This document shows positions 1 through 8,062 of a stretch of 64,000 bases of DNA, piece by piece; the stretch's first letter is position 1; each line of letters opens with the position of its first letter. Source of the DNA: Phycisphaerales bacterium (lineage in GTDB: Bacteria; Planctomycetota; Phycisphaerae; Phycisphaerales; UBA1924); contig JADLFW010000012.1 of the NCBI GenBank assembly GCA_020849615.1, positions 124,001 through 188,000 on the forward strand, given 5' to 3'. The notes under the pieces are model-generated. The model saw only the letters and a program-made list of their open reading frames with translations, searched no databases and had not been told where the DNA came from. Position numbers and translations under genes: made by a program.

Positions 1-1071
1 AACCTGGGCCAGTCCTCCAACGACACCTTCCCCACCGCGATGCACATCGCCGCCGCTCTCCTCATCAAGAACGAACTCCTCCCCGCCGTCCAGTCCATCG
101 CCGAAGACCTCGAATCCAAGGCCCGGGCCTGGGACAAAATCGTCAAAATCGGCCGCACCCACCTGCAGGATGCCACCCCCATCCGCCTCGGCCAGGAGTT
201 CTCCGGCTACGCCTCCCAGATGCGCCACGCCGAAGAACGGCTCCACAGGAGCCTTCACACGTTAAGTGAGCTCGCTATCGGAGGGACCGCCGTCGGCACC
301 GGCATCAACACCCACGAAGACTTCGGCCGCCTCATCGCCGCCGAGCTCACCCAGCAGACGGGCCTGCACTTCCGCGAAGCCGTCAACCACTTCGAAGCCC
401 AGGCCGCCAAGGATGCCATCGTCGAGACGTCGGGCCATCTCAAGACCATCGCCGTCAGCCTCACCAAGATCGCCAACGACATCCGCTGGCTCGGCTCCGG
501 GCCGCGCTGCGGCATCGGCGAACTCATCCTCCCCGCCGTCCAGCCCGGCTCCTCCATCATGCCCGGCAAGACCAACCCCGTCATCTGCGAAGCCCTCATC
601 ATGGTCTGCTGCACCGTCATCGGCAACGATGCCGCCATCACCATGGGCGGCCTCGGCGGCATCGGCTCCCTCCTCGACCTCAACGTCGCCATGCCCATGA
701 TGGCCGCCCACACCCTCGACTCCATCCACCTCCTCGCCCGCGGCATCACCGTCTTCCAGGCCAACCTCCTCGCCGGGCCAACCGCCCCCCCGGATGGCGG
801 CCTCAAGCCCGATGAGGCCCGCTGCAAGAGCCTCATCGAAGGCTCCCTCGCCATGTGCACCAGCCTCGTCCCCATCATCGGCTACGACAAGTCCGCTGCG
901 CTCGCCAAGGAAGCCTTCAAGCAGGGCCTGACTGTCCGCGAACTGGCCCACAAATCTGTGGTCGGCACCAAGGCCCTTGACGGCTCGACGATTTCCAAGT
1001 TAGATATCGACAAGGCCCTCGACCCCTGGTCCATGACCCTGCCGGGGGGTGAGGGGAGCGCGGGGGGATGA
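1..1071 (+). CDS. fumC: Fumarate hydratase class II, 5'-truncated by window edge
   Basis: Converts fumarate to L-malate reversibly in the cytosolic TCA cycle. The gene enters the window already in frame; the first residues read NLGQSSNDTFPTAMHIAA, a conserved class II fumarase segment, so roughly the first quarter of the protein lies upstream. The fumarase/aspartase signature GSSIMPGKTNP is intact, with the usual V replaced by T before NP. The C-terminal region (ELAHKSVV, LDIDKALDPWSM) also fits fumarase better than aspartase or argininosuccinate lyase. It ends with a glycine-rich tail. The gene is GC-rich like the host and contrasts sharply with the AT-rich gene that starts just after its stop codon. 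Confidence 0.95.
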   Translation, partial: NLGQSSNDTFPTAMHIAAALLIKNELLPAVQSIAEDLESKARAWDKIVKIGRTHLQDATPIRLGQEFSGYASQMRHAEERLHRSLHTLSELAIGGTAVGTGINTHEDFGRLIAAELTQQTGLHFREAVNHFEAQAAKDAIVETSGHLKTIAVSLTKIANDIRWLGSGPRCGIGELILPAVQPGSSIMPGKTNPVICEALIMVCCTVIGNDAAITMGGLGGIGSLLDLNVAMPMMAAHTLDSIHLLARGITVFQANLLAGPTAPPDGGLKPDEARCKSLIEGSLAMCTSLVPIIGYDKSAALAKEAFKQGLTVRELAHKSVVGTKALDGSTISKLDIDKALDPWSMTLPGGEGSAGG

Positions 1072-1075
1072 CATC

Positions 1076-2559
1076 TTGGCAAAGAAAAAAAACAACACAA
1101 AAAAGAGAGCCGATTACCATCTGACTCGTATCTTCGATTTAGAATTAAAAGTAAGGGAACGGAAGAAACCAAAGGCACACATCGAGATCAACTTCCGTCT
1201 TTCTCCGAAGCTTTAAACACAGCCCAATCTTCATTAATCGCAATACGCCGCTACACACAGACGGTCTCCGAACTTGCTGCGCAGGCGAGAGTAGAAAATA
1301 TTAGAACTTTCACTTCCTTTGCCATAGACAGAATCAAGGAAAACACAGAGAGACTCAAGAACGGCACAGCAGCAGACGTTACAGGTACGTTAGCTGATCT
1401 TGTTATTGATTTTATCTCTCCATCGGCAAGCAAAACAGAACCAATCAGATCTCACAGCGTTCCAATACAATCAAGAGATCATCTAGAGATTGTAGGCAAA
1501 TACTTCGAGAGCAGTGCTGCGCCTCGTCATGTACTCGGAACAACCAGTGTTCAATTTATTGCAAACACTCTGGAGCTGTTTTGGGCCGACTTGCTACGTG
1601 CCACCTATAAGGCAAAACCAGATTATATCCCCAAAGATCGCACAATTAAATATGGCGACATCTTCGGCCTGACTGACATATTAGAAATTCGAAGGCAAAT
1701 CATAGAACAAGAGGCTGAAGCTTATAACCGGCTTTCTACTGAAGAGCAAATTGATCGCATCGTTAAGTTTATTAAAATTGTTGATTTACACAAAGCCATA
1801 CCATGCCTGGGCAATGTTGCCGAAATGCTGCTACGTAGACATGCAATTGTTCATGCGGGAGGCGTAGCTTCGCCAGAGTACATCAGACGAATTTCAGATG
1901 TCGAAAACCTCAACACTCGCAGCGTTAAGACTGGAGACATGCTTAGCTGCAGTGAAGAATATTTGAACGACGTCTGGAACCAGACTACATTTGTCTGTGT
2001 GGCATTAACTGAACTAAGCATTAAGCAAATTTACAAGAAGGAGCACAATAAAATTGCAGAGGCAGAATCTCTTCTGAATCAAGCAGGCTTTGATTGTCTT
2101 CTTCGCAAAGAGTGGCAGGCAGCACTTTTAATTTTTAAATACACAATTGACTACCCTCGAGTTGACGACGAACTGAATGGGATGGCCCGTATAAACTACG
2201 CTATCGCCTTACGCCATACATCGCAGGATGAAGAAGCCAACAAGATCGTCGCCGCCGCAAAATGGAAGGCAGCTAGCCCGCTATTAAGACTCGGCGCCAG
2301 CGCAGTACGAGCTGATTTTGACGCGTTTGAAAGAGACCTTCGCGTCTGTCACGCAGAGGGCGATTCTGTCATCGGCGTTGATGATTTACACCGCTGGCCG
2401 GTCTTTGAGTGGGTTCGAGGTGATCCAAGATTCTCAACGCTAGTAGAATCACTTTATGGGAAACAAACAACTACTACTTCCTCCAAAGATGTATTGTTTG
2501 AAATGCTTTCCCAGTTCAAAAATAGAAGGCGTTCAAGTAGTAAGACGCCAAAATCATGA
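1076..2559 (+). CDS. HEPN-like protein, AT-rich, probably frameshifted near its 5' end
   Basis: Frame 1 is open from the fumC stop to 2559 but has no ATG, GTG or TTG before a TTG at 1591. A protein-like 46-codon stretch in frame 2 (TTG at 1076, starting MAKKKNN, stop at 1216) runs into it, so the intact gene probably began at 1076 and shifts by -1 around 1195-1210. The minimal open frame with a start is 1591-2559 (322 residues). Residues near 1830-1890 read RRHAIVHAGG followed by a GDML...EEYL segment. This matches the RNxxxH-type active-site region of HEPN ribonuclease-like proteins of toxin or abortive-infection systems, with the usual Asn replaced by His. The C-terminal third is helical and TPR-like, ending in a basic tail. 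Base composition and codon use are unlike all neighbours, which indicates horizontal transfer. The HEPN call rests on motif memory only. Confidence 0.6.
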
Positions 2560-2620
2560 CATAGACAATCGGCTGACGTCGGCGAGTGAGCCGTCTTGTT
2601 ACCAATAACAACTCGGGCAG

Positions 2621-3155
2621 GTGCCACCGGCCTCCGTGCTTCGACCGTGCCACCGACCTCGGCTCGGCGAGGTCGGTGCTCTCTCATCTCTGATTCCCCC
2701 GGCAGGTGGCACCGACCTCCGAGCTTCTACCGTGCCACCGACCTCGGCTCGGCGAGGTCGGTGCTCTCCCATCTCTGATTCCCACCCCCCTCATCACACA
2801 TATCCAGGCGGGTGCCACCGACCTCTCCAACCGTGCCACCGACCTTGGCTTTGCAAGGTCGGTGCGTTTGGTCGCTGACGCACGGCATGCCCGAAGACAC
2901 CGACCTCGCCGAGCCGAGGTCGGTGGCACGGTTACTTATATCCCCTCCATCCACTCCACGATCTCGGATCACCGGGGCAGATGGCACTGACCTCTTCCGT
3001 GCCACCGACCTTGGCTTTGCAAGGTCGGTGCGTCTGGCCGTTGACCTATGAACATGCCAGAAGACACCGACCTCGGCTCGGCAAGGTCGGTGTCGCGAAG
3101 GTGGTGCCGGCAAGCAATGAGCACCGACCTCGCCGGGCCGAGGTCGGTGGCACGG
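2621..3155. repeat. REP/BIME palindrome array, left of the RAYT gene
   Basis: Seven 28-bp palindromes of the form CACCGACCT-centre-AGGTCGGTG start at 2651, 2736, 2837, 2898, 3003, 3065 and 3122. The centres are of two kinds, a TTGGCTTTGCAA type and a CGGCTCGGCG type or its reverse complement. Two pairs (2837 with 2898, 3003 with 3065) keep a fixed 61-62 bp start-to-start spacing with a conserved spacer, like the bacterial interspersed mosaic elements built from two REPs. Most units are bordered by GTGCCA or TGGCAC. The other three palindromes are single. There is no coding capacity here; translated reading frames across the array are artefacts. The last palindrome ends a few bases from the RAYT stop codon. 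Confidence 0.9.
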
Positions 3156-3710
3156 TCACAGGTACCCCTTCCATCGGTTCCACGATCGAGGATCACCGGG
3201 CGGCGGATCGCACTCCACCTCCCCATCCCGCTTCCCCATCCACCACCGCACGCTCGACCATTTCCACTCTTCGGGCCTCGACACCAACCCTCGTTCAACC
3301 GGGTTGCGATGGATATACCGGATCTCCCGGCACAGCTCGCTCCCATCCCGGACATTGCGGTCAAACCCTCCACCCTTCTGCCAGAACCTCGGCGACCCTC
3401 CTCCGTCATCGAGCCGGGCCAGGATCGGCGCTCGCATCTCCGTCCAGCGCGCGATGACCTTCATCGCCACCGACAGCTTCATACTCAGCAGCACCCGATC
3501 CAAGGCAACCTCATCATTCGGGCGAACCATCATGTGGACATGCTCCGGCATCAACACCCAGGCATACAGCTCAAACTTGTACTTTCTGCGGGCCGCGATG
3601 AGAGCTTCTACAAACACACCGCAGATTTGCGCATTGCTGAACAAGGGCAGCCGACCTTGGCACGAGCACGTCACGAACCGGATACCCGCCGGTACTTCTC
3701 GCCGCTTCAT
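3156..3710 (-). CDS. REP-associated tyrosine transposase (RAYT, Y1/IS200-like)
   Basis: A 184-residue member of the Y1 transposase family that binds and cuts single-stranded REP hairpins. The HUH metal motif is visible as HVH at residues 57-59 inside MPEHVHMMV, and the catalytic tyrosine is Tyr132 in the family motif REIRYIHRNPVERGLV. A C-terminal WKWSSVRWW block is also typical. The ATG at 3710 is chosen because the family core (IRFVTCSCQGRLPLF) starts just after it. GTG codons at 3740 and 3788 are alternatives, but the latter lies inside a palindrome. The gene stands alone between two palindrome arrays, the arrangement expected for a RAYT with its cognate REPs. It looks intact and so may be able to mobilise these palindromes. 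Confidence 0.9.
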   Translation of the reverse strand: MKRREVPAGIRFVTCSCQGRLPLFSNAQICGVFVEALIAARRKYKFELYAWVLMPEHVHMMVRPNDEVALDRVLLSMKLSVAMKVIARWTEMRAPILARLDDGGGSPRFWQKGGGFDRNVRDGSELCREIRYIHRNPVERGLVSRPEEWKWSSVRWWMGKRDGEVECDPPPGDPRSWNRWKGYL

Positions 3711-3759
3711 GCGCTTGCGGATGACTTCCTTTGCCGCCACGATGCGAGTGTACCCAGAG

Positions 3760-4036
3760 CACCGACCTCCGTGCTTCGACAGTGCCACCGACCTTGGCTT
3801 TGCAAGGTCGGTGATGCTGGCTGCTGTCCCATGAGCATGCCCGATGACACCGACCTCGCCGAGCCGAGGTCGGTGGCACGACCCTCACCACTCAAATCCG
3901 AGGAATCTTGCTCGGCAGGTGGCACCGACCTCCGACAGTGCCACCGACCTTGGCTTTGCAAGGTCGGTGATGCTGGCTGCTGTCCCATGAGCATGCCCGA
4001 GGACGCTGACCTCGCCGAGCCGAGGTCGGTGGCACG
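3760..4036. repeat. REP/BIME palindrome array, right of the RAYT gene
   Basis: Four further 28-bp palindromes start at 3786, 3848, 3942 and 4004. They form two near-identical BIME pairs (62-bp start-to-start spacing) whose spacers both contain GCTGGCTGCTGTCCCATGAG. The palindrome at 4004 has decayed at its left end (CGCTGACC for CACCGACC). The two pairs are joined by a short unit also related to the palindrome half-site. Between 4037 and 4389 I see only non-coding sequence plus the terminator described separately. Confidence 0.9.
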
Positions 4037-4324
4037 GCCCTCACCGCCCAAATCCGAGGAATCTTGCTCGCATCGACCACCCTTGCGCGCAATCTTCCGG
4101 TCATGCGCGCCAACCCCCTTGAATCCGCGCACCACCCCTGTACCTTCGCGCCATGCTCGAAGCCGGGCCAAGCTCCCCCACCCCCACCCCCACCCCTCTC
4201 GCCATCGCGCAGCTCGAGGCGCTCGCCGCTCTCCAGGCGCAACTCCACCACCCCGACCCCGTTATCCAGCGCCGGGCCGCCATCGCCATCCTCAACTTCG
4301 ACTCCGCCCCGCGCCGCTCAAAAA

Positions 4325-4360
4325 GAAGACCGGCCGGGCGCGTGCGTGCGCCCGGCCGGA
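4325..4360 (-). terminator. Intrinsic terminator of the GC-dockerin gene
   Basis: A perfect 12-bp GC stem (4331-4342 with 4349-4360, hexanucleotide loop) is followed on the minus strand by TCTTCTTTTT. It lies 29 nt past the stop codon of the dockerin protein gene. Confidence 0.85.
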
Positions 4361-4389
4361 GTGTCTCGCCGATCCGCAACCCGCCGGGC

Positions 4390-5319
4390 TCAGCAGCCCG
4401 CATCGTACAGGTTGAGGAACTCCAGGTAGTCGGAGAAGTCCACCAGCCCATCGCCGTTGAAATCCACGCGCAGGTCCCCGGCATCGTACAGGTTGAGGAA
4501 CTCGAGGTAGTCGCTGAAGTCCACCAGTCCATCGCCGTTGAGGTCGGCCCGGCAGGCGACGAAGGTGGTCAGCGGCGCGAAGGTGATCGCGACGACCTGC
4601 GAGTAGGCATCGGCGCCGCTCAGGCCCGCATCGGGGGTGACCTCCTCGGCGATGAAGTAAATGAGGGCGGTGTACCGCTCATCGGGCGAGAGCGTGCCCG
4701 CGGGGATCGTGTAGCTGCCCTGCGAGGCGGGGATCTCGTCGTACACCACGCCCAGGCTGGTCGCCTCGACGGCGATCTGGATCGCCGTGCGCGAGTTGGG
4801 CGCGATCGTCGTGAAGGTGTTGAAGTTCAGCGTGAAGTCGGCGGAGGGGTCCAGCGCCTGCATCGCCGTCCACGTCGCGGCGTCGAACTGCGGGACCTCG
4901 CTGGGGTAGCGGATCGGGAAGTTGATCGCCACATCGCCGAAGTCGAAGCCCGCAGCGCCGCCGAAGATCGTGAACGTGTAGAAGCCGGGCCCGTACGCAT
5001 CCAGCAGCGCGGGCTCGTTGTCGAACACCTCGCCGTACTGGAACGCCCCATCGCCGACATCGAACATCGTCTCCTCGCCCGCGGTGCCGGGCGAGGCGAC
5101 CCGCGCGGTCCCGATGTCGCCCGAGGTGGCGTTCACCGCCGCGAAGAACGCGTAGCTGTCGGGCGCGACCGAGGCGGGCCCGGCCTGCTCGTAGTTGTAC
5201 TGCAGCTGCACGAGGTAGGTGCTGACATCCGCCCGCGCGGAACCGCCCGCGGCAAGCCCGGCCAGCAGAACGGCCCCGGCGGCGCAGCGCGAGGCCCGCC
5301 CGAACACCTCATCACGCAT
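4390..5319 (-). CDS. Secreted protein with tandem GC-type dockerin C-terminus
   Basis: A 309-residue exported protein of unknown activity. Residues 1-30 are a classical signal peptide ending ...GGSARA before DVSTYLVQLQ. The central part is a beta-rich domain without Cys or a recognised catalytic motif. The C-terminus carries two near-identical EF-hand-like repeats, DLNGDGLVDFSDYLEFLNLYDAG and DFNGDGLVDFSDYLEFLNLYDAG, ending in Cys. This is the GC-type dockerin ending common on Phycisphaerae secreted proteins, where it is thought to act in surface anchoring. Asp/Asn spacing in DxNGDGxVD would bind calcium. A strong terminator follows. The repeat identity is high at the DNA level too, suggesting recent duplication or conversion. 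Function of the N-terminal domain is unknown. Confidence 0.85.
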   Translation of the reverse strand: MRDEVFGRASRCAAGAVLLAGLAAGGSARADVSTYLVQLQYNYEQAGPASVAPDSYAFFAAVNATSGDIGTARVASPGTAGEETMFDVGDGAFQYGEVFDNEPALLDAYGPGFYTFTIFGGAAGFDFGDVAINFPIRYPSEVPQFDAATWTAMQALDPSADFTLNFNTFTTIAPNSRTAIQIAVEATSLGVVYDEIPASQGSYTIPAGTLSPDERYTALIYFIAEEVTPDAGLSGADAYSQVVAITFAPLTTFVACRADLNGDGLVDFSDYLEFLNLYDAGDLRVDFNGDGLVDFSDYLEFLNLYDAGC

Positions 5320-5480
5320 GGAAGGCTCTCTTTCTCTCTCGGCTCCGGCCCGGCTCGCACCCCACGGCTTCGCCGGGCCTGTTGACCCCGTCGCAGCGCA
5401 ACGGATGGGGGCCGCGGCCGGGAGGAGGACGGTAGGGCCGGCGCGGAGTAGCCGCGGTTGGGCGGGGGAGGGGCGCAGAA

Positions 5481-5507
5481 AAAAACCGGGCGCTGATGCG
5501 CCCGGTT
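5481..5507 (-). terminator. Intrinsic terminator of the first RRM gene
   Basis: A 10-bp stem (5484-5493 with 5498-5507) with a TGAT loop is followed on the minus strand by a T-run. It is closely similar to the terminator behind the second RRM gene at 6995-7020, including the CCGGGCG stem, so gene and terminator were probably duplicated together. Confidence 0.85.
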
Positions 5508-5539
5508 CGTTGGGGTTTCACGGACTCTGGAGGCCCGGC

Positions 5540-5866
5540 TTACCAGCCGCCGCGGCCGCCGCCGCTGCGGCCACCGCCGCCGCCGCCACCGAATCCACCA
5601 CGGCCGCCGCCACCGCCGCCGCCTTCGCGGGGCTTGGCCTCGTTGACCGTGAGGTCACGACCGTCGACGTTCTGGCCGTGGAGGGCGGCCATGGCGGCGC
5701 GGGCCTGGGTGTCATCGCTCATCTCGACGAAGCCGAAGCCGCGCGGCCGGCCCGTGTCGCGGTCCATGACCAGCGAAGCGGAGCGGACCTCGCCGTGGGC
5801 GGCGAAGAGATCGCGGAGCTGCGACTCGGACGTGTTGAACGACAGATTCCCGACATAGATCTTCAT
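5540..5866 (-). CDS. Glycine-rich RRM RNA-binding protein (paralogue 1)
   Basis: A 108-residue cytosolic RNA-binding protein. Residues 1-80 form one RNA-recognition motif with RNP2 KIYVGNLSF at the start and RNP1 RGFGFVEM at about 43-50, including the aromatic residues that stack on bases. The remainder is a Gly/Arg-rich tail of the kind that adds nonspecific RNA affinity and promotes condensation. Such proteins in cyanobacteria and planctomycetes are often cold- or stress-induced; that is family knowledge, not shown here. It has a close paralogue at 7049-7435 and shares with it an upstream leader block and a terminator, with an lpxA gene between them on the other strand. Confidence 0.93.
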   Translation of the reverse strand: MKIYVGNLSFNTSESQLRDLFAAHGEVRSASLVMDRDTGRPRGFGFVEMSDDTQARAAMAALHGQNVDGRDLTVNEAKPREGGGGGGGRGGFGGGGGGGRSGGGRGGW

Positions 5867-5894
5867 GTGCTTTCAATCCTGCCCGTGATTGGAT

Positions 5895-5960
5895 GACCGG
5901 TGCTTGAACTCGGGCGGAGAAAGCGTCGGCGATGCTCAGACCCCACCGCAGGCGCGGTGG
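5895..5960 (-). promoter_or_regulatory. Leader element shared by both RRM genes (copy 1)
   Basis: About 30 nt upstream of the start codon a block of roughly 42 nt (5895-5936, plus strand GACCGGTGCTTGAACTCGGG followed by AGAAAGCGTCGGCGAT) is almost identical to 7468-7509 upstream of the second RRM gene. Next to it, farther from the gene, is a small hairpin (CCACCGC with GCGGTGG, about 5944-5961). Coding paralogy does not explain this conservation, so it is probably a 5' UTR control element. No known riboswitch was recognised. Confidence 0.55.
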
Positions 5961-6141
5961 TGGAGACTGTGATCGCGGGAATGATAGGCCGGGTCCAGCG
6001 CCGGGGCTTTCCCGCTCCTAAGATTTGCCGCTCCCGCGTGCTGCGCCGCACCCGGGATCGCCCGGCCCGCCAGGATCTGCCCGTGTGGCGCTCCCGCGGT
6101 CCCGGGGGGCCGTCCAACCGTCCAGCGCGCCGGTCTCCCGA

Positions 6142-6957
6142 ATGCCACAAGTTCATCGCACCGCGATCCTCGAGGGAGAGATCTCTCTCGCCGAGGATGT
6201 CGTCATCGGCCCGTACGCCGTGATCCAGGGCCGAGTGTCGCTGGGCCCGGGCGTGCAGGTCGGCCCGCACGCGGTGATCCAGGGGCGGGTGAGCGTGGGC
6301 GCCGGGACGGTGCTGCACGCGCACGCCTGCGTGGGGGCGCCGGCCCAGGACCTCAAGTTCCACGCGGGCTCGGAGACGGCGGGGGTGGTGATCGGGGAGA
6401 AGACGATCCTGCGCGAGCACACCACGGTGCACGCGGCGACGCGGACGGACCGGGCGACGACGATCGGCTCGCGGGTGTTCATGATGGTGAACACGCACGT
6501 GGGGCACGACGGGATGGTGGGAGATGATGTGGTGATGGTGAACAACTCGGCGATCGGGGGGCACGCGCGGCTGGGCCCGCGCTGCACGCTGGGGGGCGGG
6601 GCGCTGGTGCACCAGTTCTCCCGCATCGGGCGCCTGGCGTTCGTGGGGGGCCTGGCGCGGGTGTCGGACGATGTGCCGCCGTTCTGCCTGGCGGTCGAGC
6701 GCGGGTTCCTGATGGGGATCAACGCGGTCGGGCTGCGGCGCTCGGGGATGGCGAGGGACCAGATCACCACGATCCGCCGGGCGTTCCGCGAGGTGTTCCG
6801 CGTACAGATGACCAAGCCGGAGATGGTCGCGGCGCTGATGCGCATCGGCGCGGACTGCCCGCCGGTGGCGGAGATGGCCGAGTTCGTCAGCGAGGCGCAG
6901 CGGCCGATCGGCGTGGGGTACCGCCGCCGCGGCGATGCCGACAGCGAAGAGAACTGA
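6142..6957 (+). CDS. lpxA: Acyl-ACP--UDP-N-acetylglucosamine O-acyltransferase (LpxA), copy 1
   Basis: Transfers an R-3-hydroxyacyl chain from acyl carrier protein to the 3-OH of UDP-GlcNAc, the first step of lipid A synthesis in the cytosol. The 271-residue protein has left-handed parallel beta-helix hexapeptide repeats from the N-terminus (AEDVVIGPYAVIQGRVSLG) and the NTHVGHDGMVGDDVVMVNNS segment holding the catalytic His region. The GGALVHQFSRIGRLAFVGG coil and the helical C-terminal domain (RSGMARDQITTIRRAFREVFR) are also present. The start ATG at 6142 (MPQVHRTAILEG) matches the family N-terminus; upstream in-frame codons give a low-complexity extension. It is a singleton between two RRM genes on the opposite strand, not in an lpx operon. 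A second homologue lies at 26501. Confidence 0.9.
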   Translation: MPQVHRTAILEGEISLAEDVVIGPYAVIQGRVSLGPGVQVGPHAVIQGRVSVGAGTVLHAHACVGAPAQDLKFHAGSETAGVVIGEKTILREHTTVHAATRTDRATTIGSRVFMMVNTHVGHDGMVGDDVVMVNNSAIGGHARLGPRCTLGGGALVHQFSRIGRLAFVGGLARVSDDVPPFCLAVERGFLMGINAVGLRRSGMARDQITTIRRAFREVFRVQMTKPEMVAALMRIGADCPPVAEMAEFVSEAQRPIGVGYRRRGDADSEEN

Positions 6958-6991
6958 ATCGACGGGCCGGGCCGCTGCGCTCGCGCGCAAG

Positions 6992-7020
6992 AAAAAACCG
7001 GGCGCTGGCTCGCCCGGTTT
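6992..7020 (-). terminator. Intrinsic terminator of the second RRM gene
   Basis: A 10-bp stem (6995-7004 with 7011-7020, loop CTGGCT) is followed on the minus strand by a T-run and TTCTTG. It sits 28 nt beyond the RRM stop codon and, on the other strand, just past the lpxA stop, so it could also end that transcript. Confidence 0.85.
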
Positions 7021-7048
7021 GTTGAGTGATCAGGACTGTGGGGCCGGA

Positions 7049-7435
7049 TTACCAGCCGCCGCGGCCGCCGCCGCCACCACCGCCGCCACGGCCGCCGCCG
7101 AAGCCGCCGCGGCCACCGCCGCCGCCGCCGCCGCCGAAGCCGCCGCGACCACCGCCGCCGCCGCCGAAGCCGCCACGGCCGCCGCCGCCGCCCTCACGCG
7201 GACGGGCCTCGTTGACCGTGAGGTCACGCCCGTCGACGTTCTGGCCGTTGAGCGCCGCCATCGCGGCCCGCGCCTGCTCGTCGTTGTTCATCTCGACGAA
7301 GCCGAAACCGCGGGGACGGCCCGTGTCGCGGTCCATGACCAGCGACGCGGAGGCGACCTCACCATGAGCCTCGAAGAGCGCCCGGAGCTGAGCCTCGGAC
7401 GTGTTGAACGAGAGGTTGCCGACGTAGATCTTCAT
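7049..7435 (-). CDS. Glycine-rich RRM RNA-binding protein (paralogue 2)
   Basis: A 128-residue RNA-binding protein, nearly identical to the protein at 5540-5866 through the [12 protein letters not shown] as RNP2, RGFGFVEM as RNP1, and the same [14 protein letters not shown] ending. The Gly/Arg tail is longer and built from repeats of GGGGGRGGF type, ending GGW. The start ATG at 7435 is fixed by the RRM N-terminus. The codons of the tail are highly repetitive, a likely site of replication slippage, which may explain the length difference between paralogues. Leader, coding region and terminator all match copy 1, so the whole transcription unit was duplicated. Confidence 0.93.
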   Translation of the reverse strand: MKIYVGNLSFNTSEAQLRALFEAHGEVASASLVMDRDTGRPRGFGFVEMNNDEQARAAMAALNGQNVDGRDLTVNEARPREGGGGGRGGFGGGGGGRGGFGGGGGGGGRGGFGGGRGGGGGGGGRGGW

Positions 7436-7467
7436 CTGACGCTTCCTATACCTGCCCTTGGGACTTA

Positions 7468-7530
7468 GACCGGTGCTTGAACTCGGGCAGAGAAAGCGTC
7501 GGCGATACTGGACCCCGCGGTTCACCCGCG
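7468..7530 (-). promoter_or_regulatory. Leader element shared by both RRM genes (copy 2)
   Basis: 7468-7509 matches 5895-5936 with only a couple of substitutions. It is again followed, away from the gene, by a short hairpin (CCGCGG with CCGCGG, about 7515-7531) whose sequence differs from copy 1 while the position is kept. The pattern of a conserved box plus an unconserved hairpin suggests selection on structure. The remaining upstream sequence to 7652 shows nothing else. Confidence 0.5.
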
Positions 7531-7652
7531 GCTGAGACCGGTGATCAGGGGAATCTTACCCCATTCCCCGCGCCAAGGGAAGCCCGGAGTGTCCCCCGGG
7601 GGATGGGGTTTGGAGGGGGTCCCGGGCGGTCCCGGGGCGATGGGGCCGGTAC

Positions 7653-8054
7653 TCACGCGGGCCAGACTTCGCCGGCGAGGAGCTCGACGGAGTTGCCGGC
7701 GGGGTCGCGGACGTACAGCGAGCGGGCCCCCGTGGGCCAGGTGACCTCGCGTTCGATGGCGAGGCCCGCGCCCGTCAGGTGGTCGCGCCATGCGTCGAGG
7801 TCCTCGCGCGGGATCGTGAAGGCGATGTGTCCGGGCCCGGTTGCGCCGTGGGAGGGGACGACCTCGTGGGGCTTGGTGGTCTCGCCGGGGTTGAAGGCGA
7901 TCAGCACAGAGTCGGCGGTGATGCGGAAGACGACGCCGCGGTCTGCGTTGCGGGAGACTTGGCGGAGCCCCAGCGCGCCGGTGTAGAACGCGGCCATGGC
8001 GTCGAGGTCGGGCCCGTACAGCACCGTCTCGTGGATCCGGGTCAGGCGGGGCAT
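7653..8054 (-). CDS. VOC (glyoxalase/bleomycin-resistance fold) family protein
   Basis: A 133-residue single-chain vicinal-oxygen-chelate protein. Both beta-alpha-beta-beta-beta modules are visible: the first starts RIHETVLYGPDLDAMAAFYTGALGLRQ and the second GPGHIAFTIPREDLDAWRDHL, ending YVRDPAGNSVELLAGE. His8, the His in GPGHIAF and the Glu in NSVELL occupy usual metal-ligand positions. Substrate cannot be told from sequence; glyoxalase I, fosfomycin-resistance or dioxygenase-like roles are all possible. It is followed 8 nt before the stop of an exported protein gene on the same strand, so the two are probably co-transcribed. Confidence 0.85.
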   Translation of the reverse strand: MPRLTRIHETVLYGPDLDAMAAFYTGALGLRQVSRNADRGVVFRITADSVLIAFNPGETTKPHEVVPSHGATGPGHIAFTIPREDLDAWRDHLTGAGLAIEREVTWPTGARSLYVRDPAGNSVELLAGEVWPA

Positions 8055-8062
8055 GGCCCAGT

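Noticed and set aside
2621-4036. CRISPR array
   Set aside because: The repeats are palindromic REP units with irregular order and only two alternating spacings, no unique spacers, and a RAYT gene but no cas genes.
4153-5385. Plus-strand protein of about 410 residues across the dockerin gene
   Set aside because: Val/Glu/Arg-rich shadow of the minus-strand gene, with no domain; the minus strand has a signal peptide, dockerin repeats and a terminator.
5560-5640. GC-rich triplet repeat tract in the RRM genes as a microsatellite of independent interest
   Set aside because: It is explained by the Gly/Arg-rich protein tail; the same applies at 7055-7195.
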